Position numbers and translations under genes: made by a program. Below are positions 58,533-64,000 of a stretch of DNA of 64,000 nucleotides, in pieces; position 1 is the first letter of the stretch, and the number at the start of each line of letters is the position of its first letter. Under the pieces are notes generated by a model, which worked only from the letters and a program-made list of their open reading frames with translations, was not told the DNA's origin and made no database searches. The stretch covers positions 119,246,445-119,310,444 of the forward strand of contig NC_092053.1 of NCBI RefSeq assembly GCF_003086295.3, written 5' to 3'. The stretch comes from Arachis hypogaea. Taxonomy: Eukaryota > Streptophyta > Magnoliopsida > Fabales > Fabaceae.

Positions 58533-59062
58533 GTTATAAAATGTTAAAATGAAAACATAGATTGCTAATCTTAAAGGAATTAATAGCTAGTGAGGGCTAA
58601 ATTTAAATGTTAAATTTAAAGTTAATTGAAAAACAAAAATGAAAAAAGCTGTTGATAAAATGTAGAATTTAATATTATAATTATTATTATGTTTAACCCA
58701 CGTACCGTATTATTATTACTATAATTGTTATTATGTTAAAATTTAAAATATCAACAGCAAATTTACGTTGTGCAATATTTTTTGGTTTTAAGATTTCTCA
58801 AATTATATTCTTCTCGGTTATGTTCTGTTTTTTTGGCAAAATATTTTCATGGTTCAAATTATTATTATTAGAATTAATATTATTAGTTCCCTCTAACAAT
58901 CAAAATTAGGGATTTCGTTTAATATCAAATATTTCAAACACCCGCCAAACTTGATTACTCCTTATATGAAATACCCCTCGTCCGTAACCCACCCCTTCTT
59001 CTCAATCCTAATACACCCGAGCCATACCTCATAGCACTTAGCCCTGAATACAGTGAACGAAG

Positions 59063-59136
59063 CCCCACCCCCAAAGAGGAGCTCTCAACTGTCGCGTTCT
59101 GGCACCTCCCCACCCCCAAAGAGGAGCTCTCAACTG
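59063..59136. repeat. 29-bp direct repeat, period 45
   Basis: The sequence starting CCCCACCCCCAAAGAGGAGC and ending CTCTCAACTG occurs at 59063-59091 and again at 59108-59136. Probably a local tandem duplication in the leader of the TNPA-like gene. Confidence 0.9.
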
Positions 59137-59636
59137 CTGTTAGGTCGTCCAATCGGGCCAGCTGTTACATCGTCCTCTCACTGTTGTGGTAATCACCAGT
59201 TCTCTATCAATTTATGATGGTATAATGTTTCTTTGATTGGACGTTCTTACTGCATATGAAGATTGTGCATGTTTCGATAATGGGCTGATTCTGGTTTTCC
59301 TAATTACGCATGTCTCATCTTTTGATGAAATCCCACTTCATTATTTGAATCTAGGTCAGTGATTATAGCCCAATAGGTGGTATTTACTTATATGGTTAGA
59401 GATTTGAGTGTATTGCTAGTTTAGATTTGAAAAGAAAGTTCTTCTATGATCAATGAAGTATGGAACTAGAGGTTCGTGCTGTGGGTTGGTTCTCTAAGAA
59501 TCAATTAATAATCATCACACTACTGTATAGAAACCAGTAAATATGGTTAGTACACCAATTAGTGTGGAATAAAATAGGGCTAATTAATTTTTTTTACTGT
59601 GCAGCTCCCAGGACTGTAGTTTAGGAGCAGGATTTA

Positions 59637-59768
59637 GGTAGTAATTGGACTGCTGTGAATGAATGTTATGTATAATTTGAATGTCCAACTTTTAAATCCA
59701 AAGGTAGTAATTGGACTGCTGTGAATGAATGTTATGTATAATTTGAATGTCCAACTTTTAAATCCAAA
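59637..59768. repeat. Perfect 66-bp tandem duplication
   Basis: 59637-59702 and 59703-59768 are identical by eye (each starts GGTAGTAATTGGACTGCTGT). No flanking duplication; a recent local event about 180 bases upstream of the TNPA-like gene. Confidence 0.95.
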
Positions 59769-59943
59769 TCACTACTACTTGTAGTATATAAGGACCTTAA
59801 ACATAGATGTATATCCAGCTCACTCTTTATAAGTTATTGTATTAGTTTTGATGTTGTCTCTTAAGATTGGACACTAATCAAAATTAGTTCAACAGCATTA
59901 ATTCCTCAATTATTAACGTGAGTATATATCTTGTTGTCGTCAG

Positions 59944-62289
59944 GAGTTTACAATGGCTCGGAAAGGTCGATTCACGAAAAAATCAAAATTGGAACCAGGA
60001 TCTCAGCAACCACTGGAGCGAATGCGATTTTGGACTCCCACCATGATGGCTCTCAAATTCTTCCGACCAATGGTGAAAGTGTCCCCGCTAGTGGTGATAG
60101 TGTCCCCGCTACTTCACGCCCTTTCCGTCGCGAAGTGAACCAAGGCCTGCTCCAGACGAGCACAAATAGTACCCAAAACTCGCTGACAGGCCATCTCAAC
60201 TTGGAGGCTAATGCTATTGAGGAACCTCTTGTCGAAGAAGAAGTTGACGAGCTCCATGATGCTCCTGTGGTTCAGAGTCGCAGAGGACGCAAGACTACAG
60301 AGTTTTGGACTGTTAAGATCATAGGTATCTTTCCAAATTATTTTTCTTCCATCAACATCATTTAAGCTCCACCCATTATTAATTTACACAATACTGAAAT
60401 TCGTTCATCCCAAATGCTTTCAGTTGCAAAACAGGTCAATGACATTTGACCTTCTCCATTTGTTTGCAGAGTAATTTTTTAATTTCTTGTATCATAATCT
60501 TTAATTGGATAAAATGTATTCTGTGGCCTGTCAAAATAATTATAAAAGATTTTGATTTATTATATTAATTTTATTTTTGCCTACATTTCAAATAAAGCGA
60601 TAAATTTGTTCTTATTATTAGTTTTCTAAATTAAAAGTCGGTAATTTTTTTTAAATTTGTTTCAAGTGTTGCAAATCTACACCAATTTATGCATGTTATA
60701 TGTTGAATTGATCCATCATAATTCTTTTGTTAGGTGTATACTAAGGTAGTATTTTAATATTATTATGTTATATGTAAATTTTTTCGCATGCTGTCCACAA
60801 CGCAAATGTTATATTTGGCTTATAGATTCTGACGGCACAATCAAGCCGGCAAAACTAAGTGTGAGGGATGCTATGGCACGGCCTAACGGTAGGAAGATCG
60901 TGCTCAGGTTCAACAACGCAAAGCAAGCAATTGGAGATGAAGCTGGACTATTGAGTGGCGTGCTTGGTCTGTTGGGATCTGATTATGGAAAATTTTCCAT
61001 CTGTAGGAAAAGTTGGCATCAGATTAAAACTAAAGACAAGGTTTATAACGAATGTGTCAAGGTAAAAGTTTATATCCCGGGTAAATTAAATTTGCTTATT
61101 TTTACAATTTTATTGACAACTTGTATTATCTGTGTAGCAAATTTTTCACTTTGATGAAGACAGCGAAGGAATTATTAAAAAAAATATGTTGAAAAGTATG
61201 GGGAAGGCTTGGAAGGAAACAAGGCTGAGGTTGTATGACCGTTTTTATGAGCCAACATTCACTATTGATCAAAATCTTGAGAATCGACCGCCGGGAATTG
61301 ATCGAGAGCATTGGAGATGGTTCCTTGACTATCGCGCCGAACCTGAGACGAAGGTAATATACTGTATCGTTGTTACACAAGAATACCAATTATGCTGCAT
61401 TGAGTCCTTTTCTATTAGATTCTAATCGCCCTTTGTCTCTGATGGACCAATAGGAGAAGTGTAGGAAAAATACGGAGAATCGATCAAAAAAACAATATAC
61501 CCACAGTGGAGGTTTGAAAAGCTTCACACGGCGGATGGAAGATGAGGTAATTTACTTGTTTTGTTTAGTTATGCTAGTATCTTTGTGACTAAATTTTCAT
61601 TGATTTTGTGGAAAATTTTAATGCAAAAACTTTGTTGTTACAGTCAGAAGAACAAGGAAGAATAATCGGTAGAGGAGAGTTATGGATTAAGATGCACAAA
61701 AAGAAGGATGGCTCATATATGAATGATGAAGCAAGAGCAATTGGTGTAAGTAGTACTTGTTAATTGATAAAGGTTAACACAAGTCAATTTAGGAGAATTA
61801 CCCCTATTTTTTTTTTGTGATTTTGGTTGATAGTGCATATCTTTCCATGTTACTAATTTGTGTATGTAGGAAAGAATTGAGGATATTGAGCAACAGGATG
61901 AGTCTGCCAGAATGTTGTCTCAAAATGACTCCATTGCTCAGGTTTTCGAAAAAGAAAAACCGGGTAGAGTACGTGGTGTGGGTTTTGGACCGACTCCTAG
62001 TCAACTCTTCGGTCCGAATTCACATGCGCCTGGCAACGGAGTCCAACTAGAGGAGACCCAGAGGAGGCTGCTTGAATTGCAGGCAGAGCTGGAAGGCGAG
62101 AAGTTGAAGAGGAAGGCGATGGAGGACGAGGCAGCAGCAGAGAAGAAAAAGATGAAAGTAATAGAGGACGAGGCAGCAGCAGAGAAGAAAAAGATGAAGG
62201 CGATGGAGAGTGCTCTGATTTATCTGTTTCAAAGGCAGGGTGTGGAGCTACCACCAGACATCGCTGCAGGGATGAGTTTCATAGAATGA
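59944..62289 (+). CDS. CACTA second gene: Transposase_24 (Ptta/En/Spm, TNPA-like), six exons
   Basis: Exons by splice sites and phase: 59944-60324, 60826-61061, 61138-61353, 61454-61546, 61644-61745, 61870-62289. Exon 1 gives a Ser/Thr/Asn-rich region with an acidic stretch (EEPLVEEEVDELHDAPV), then RRGRKTTEFWTVKIID. Exons 2-3 give PAKLSVRDAMARPNGRKIVL, YNECVKQIFHFDED, KSMGKAWKETRLRLYDRFYE, IDREHWRWFLDYRAEPETK. Exon 4 gives HSGGLKSFTRRMEDE, exon 5 GRGELWIKMHKKKDGSYMND. Exon 6 has a coiled coil with a 16-residue tandem repeat (AMEDEAAAEKKKMKVI...) and ends FQRQGVELPPDIAAGMSFIE. This is the family of the DNA-binding partner that recognises subterminal repeats. Near the start, MARKGRFTKKSK at 59953 is in a different frame from the rest, so a start upstream or a small indel in exon 1 is implied. 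The other junctions are clean. Confidence 0.85.
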
Positions 62290-62589
62290 TAGAGTGAAAA
62301 TAGAATATTAGGATTGGAGTTATTTTGCATTGAAGTAAACATTTTATTGAATTAGACTGAGCAACTCTATGAAAGAGATTTATTTACTTCGTATTTTGAT
62401 GGATATATTAATTTGTTTTGCTTATATTTAAATTTTGTTTTTGCTTCAATTTTATATTCTATTTTTGAGTTTCAAATTTTCACTCTTATAATAATGGAAA
62501 ATAAAAAATAGTTAAAAAGAATAATTCAATAATATTATAAATAAATTACGCGTGTTTTATTTGAAAAACGAAAATTTCTTTTTTTTATT

Positions 62590-62960
62590 AAATTAGCGGC
62601 GGTTTTAAACCGCCGCTGTTTGGGTTCAGATCAACCGCCGCTAACTTTTAACATAAACTGATGTCCCATTTGACGGTGGTTTAAAACCGCCGCTAAACTT
62701 GTGGAAACTTGGACTCGTCATGCCAAATTGCGGCGGTTTTAAAACCGCTGGTAAATATGAAGGAAACCGTGAAAGACTCATTTGGTGGCGGTTTTCAATT
62801 TTGTGCCGCAAAAAGTTTGATTTAGCGGTGGCTATACCAGCGGTTTATGAAAACCGCCGCCAAACCCAATCCCGGCGCCCATATCCATGGCCTTTTATAA
62901 ACCGCCGGTATTTGATTTTGCGGCGGTTTAAAACCGCCGCTAATCAATAAAAAAACCGCC
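62590..62960. repeat. CACTA subterminal array of GCGGCGGTTTTAAACCGCCGC palindromes
   Basis: About ten variants of GCGGCGGTTT and AAACCGCCGC, several joined as perfect inverted pairs (for example at about 62596-62616 and 62920-62940). They are probably the binding sites for the TNPA-like protein encoded next door. Short ORFs in this stretch only trace the repeats. Confidence 0.85.
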
Positions 62961-63164
62961 GCCAATACGCGGCTACCTTGTATTACGTTGATACCTTCTT
63001 GTAAGCTAAGGTGTAAAAATATCCAAATTTCCAAGACTCTAACCATTATTTGACATAGTAAAATTCACTTAGAAAAATATAACAACAATCAACCCTTCTT
63101 CAAAATTAAAGCATAACCACAATTAATACTAATATTGTCTAGTAACACCAAATATTTAAATCAA

Positions 63165-63334
63165 GAGCAATGCTAGGGGGCCAGCAACATTTGTGATTGG
63201 TAGCCATCAACTAGCCATCAATGATGATTTGATGGTGTGAGATTGGTGTGAGATTTCATCCAATGGCTCACCTTTCTCTGCTGGTTACATGCTGGCCAAA
63301 ATGCAATAAAATTGCTGGCCCCCTAGACTTTTCC
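63165..63334. mobile_element. 170-bp Mutator-like MITE
   Basis: Flanked by a 9-bp duplication TTAAATCAA (63156-63164 and 63335-63343). The inverted ends share CTAGGGGGCCAGCAA; outer bases are GAGCAATG on the left and GGAAAAGT (reverse complement) on the right. The ends resemble those of the MITEs at 40075 and 40664 (AGTATAGGG...CC). No ORF. Confidence 0.88.
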
Positions 63335-63514
63335 TTAAATCAATACAAATAACACAATATTATGCATTAGTCTAAAGTCTTATGCATTTTAAACATAAAA
63401 CATTAACTTATAGTCTTATAATGACAAATAATACAAAATATTAAGGTTTACAATACTTAAATTCCATATAAGAATAGTCATGATCTATCACTAATAACAC
63501 AAAATATTAATTGT

Positions 63515-63690
63515 GTATGATGACCGGGCCGAGTTCGGGTGATCCGAGCTATGGTCCGAACCCGACTCGAAATAATGATCGGGTCTATTTTTGAGACTCT
63601 TACCCGACCCTAAATCCGATAAAATCACACCAAATTAGTTCCTAAAGTGTTCAGGACCGAGTTGAACCATATACACCCCTAATCTCCTCA
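63515..63690 (-). repeat. Degenerate dispersed repeat, inverted relative of 47880-48050
   Basis: Read on the minus strand it starts TAGGGGTGTATATGG and carries 'cgggtaagagtctc', 'gacccgatcattatttcgag' and 'gcccggtcatca'. The layout matches the left repeat (GGTGTACACGG...CGAG). Possibly a hAT-like MITE; no duplication was found. Confidence 0.4.
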
Positions 63691-64000
63691 ATTCTTCATC
63701 GTACAAATAGTACGAGGATGTTTTCCACATACACAAGCTGTGACAGAAAAGATTATAGAAATGATAAATTAGTAATAATATATCTCAATGTGTATTCTGA
63801 AGTCAGAACTTTAGTCTTCACAAGTACAATAACTTTAATTTAATTTGTCCATCTATAGAGTATATAATAGAAACATTCAATCATTTTAATCACTAATCTC
63901 AATCATACAATTAGTTTTAGTAATTTGTTTCGATTATATATATATAAATGTATCACTTTTATTATATAAAAGTATCTTGAATACGTTTGAAAACATTTTC
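63691..64000. other. Right edge, AT-rich, nothing recognised
   Basis: Low-complexity AT-rich sequence with a short TA run at about 63938-63950. No gene, repeat or signal supported. Confidence 0.5.

Larger units (their letters stand above)
57761..59943 (+). other. Interval between captured gene and TNPA-like gene; microsatellites and duplications
   Basis: No coding exon supported. Very AT-rich from 58000 to 58920 with ATT/TTA microsatellites (listed separately). From 59050 to 59940 base composition is normal; this part probably holds the promoter and 5' leader of the TNPA-like gene, ending with an acceptor 'ttgttgtcgtcag' at about 59943. Confidence 0.45.
48058..63006 (+). mobile_element. Large CACTA (En/Spm) transposon with two transposase genes and captured host genes
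   Basis: Contains the two genes expected of an autonomous CACTA element on one strand: a tnp2-type transposase (51955-55593) and a Transposase_24/TNPA-like gene (59944-62289). A captured OHCU-decarboxylase-like gene lies between them, with a NAC exon antisense in one intron. The right end has a subterminal array of GCGGCGGTTTTAAACCGCCGC palindromes (62590-62960) and a worn terminus near TTCTTGTAAGC (62997-63006; TTCTTGTAGTG expected). The left boundary is uncertain: CACTACCACAGAAGCGG at 48058, followed by weak GCGGCTG...CCGCAGC words, is the best candidate. A 3-bp duplication cannot be confirmed. Total about 15 kb. Confidence 0.75.

Noticed and set aside
62699..63046. ORFs in the GCGGCGG array
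   Set aside because: Read-through of CACTA subterminal repeats, no homology recognised.
1..64000. CRISPR arrays, riboswitches, bacterial operons
   Set aside because: The repeats present are palindromic arrays in LTRs, TIRs and microsatellites of a plant genome; spacing is irregular and there is no prokaryotic gene organisation.

Overview
The window looks like retrotransposon-rich nuclear DNA of a legume, most likely Arachis (peanut or a wild relative). It is AT-rich, with spliced genes whose introns are GT..AG, and almost everything is transposable element or element-captured gene debris. The Arachis guess rests on two short palindromes that I associate with peanut repeats, ACGCGTACGCGT and GGCGTTTAAACGCC, each clustered inside a different LTR family. 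That is recall, not a search result.

Layout. 1-5823: E1, a Ty3/gypsy (Athila-like) element on the minus strand. Its 3' LTR lies off the left edge, and most of gag-pol is deleted between the primer-binding site and the integrase C-terminus. 5860-16139: E2, a plus-strand LTR element with two LTRs and a tRNA-Asp-type primer site. It has gag, protease and a downstream plant-transposon-protein ORF, but no reverse transcriptase or integrase. 16140-18170: pieces of a second gypsy lineage (a minus-strand LTR and a plus-strand chromovirus-like gag). 18524-37629: E3, a 19.1-kb minus-strand relative of E1 with near-identical LTRs and a perfect 5-bp target duplication (TTTAG). E3 still has gag, protease, RT, RNase H and integrase, and is split by two later insertions that also have perfect 5-bp duplications: a solo LTR in RT (GGCAT) and a 4.57-kb long-LTR sequence in gag (GGTAT). 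E3 sits beside a decayed Helitron (PIF1-like) helicase at 37640-38583.

38658-47043 is a DNA-transposon and SINE zone. It holds two non-autonomous Mutator-like elements with long terminal inverted repeats (10- and 9-bp duplications), two small Mutator-like MITEs (9-bp duplications), and an 86-bp tRNA-derived SINE (17-bp duplication). It also holds a broken intron-containing fragment of an ISWI chromatin-remodelling gene, followed by a CACTA transposon end.

About 48058-63006 is a large CACTA (En/Spm) element. Its tnp2-type transposase gene (51955-55593, four exons) reads through without a break. Its second, Transposase_24/TNPA-like gene (59944-62289, six exons) is open apart from its start region. 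Between them is a captured host gene: four exons, in phase and open, encoding an OHCU-decarboxylase (ureide pathway, TTL/allantoin-synthase-like) domain without the usual catalytic His-Pro motif. A NAC-domain exon lies antisense in its longest intron. The CACTA end is rich in GCGGCGGTTT palindromes. A further MITE (9-bp duplication) and a degenerate repeat close the window. I found no convincing stand-alone host gene, tRNA, rRNA or CRISPR array.
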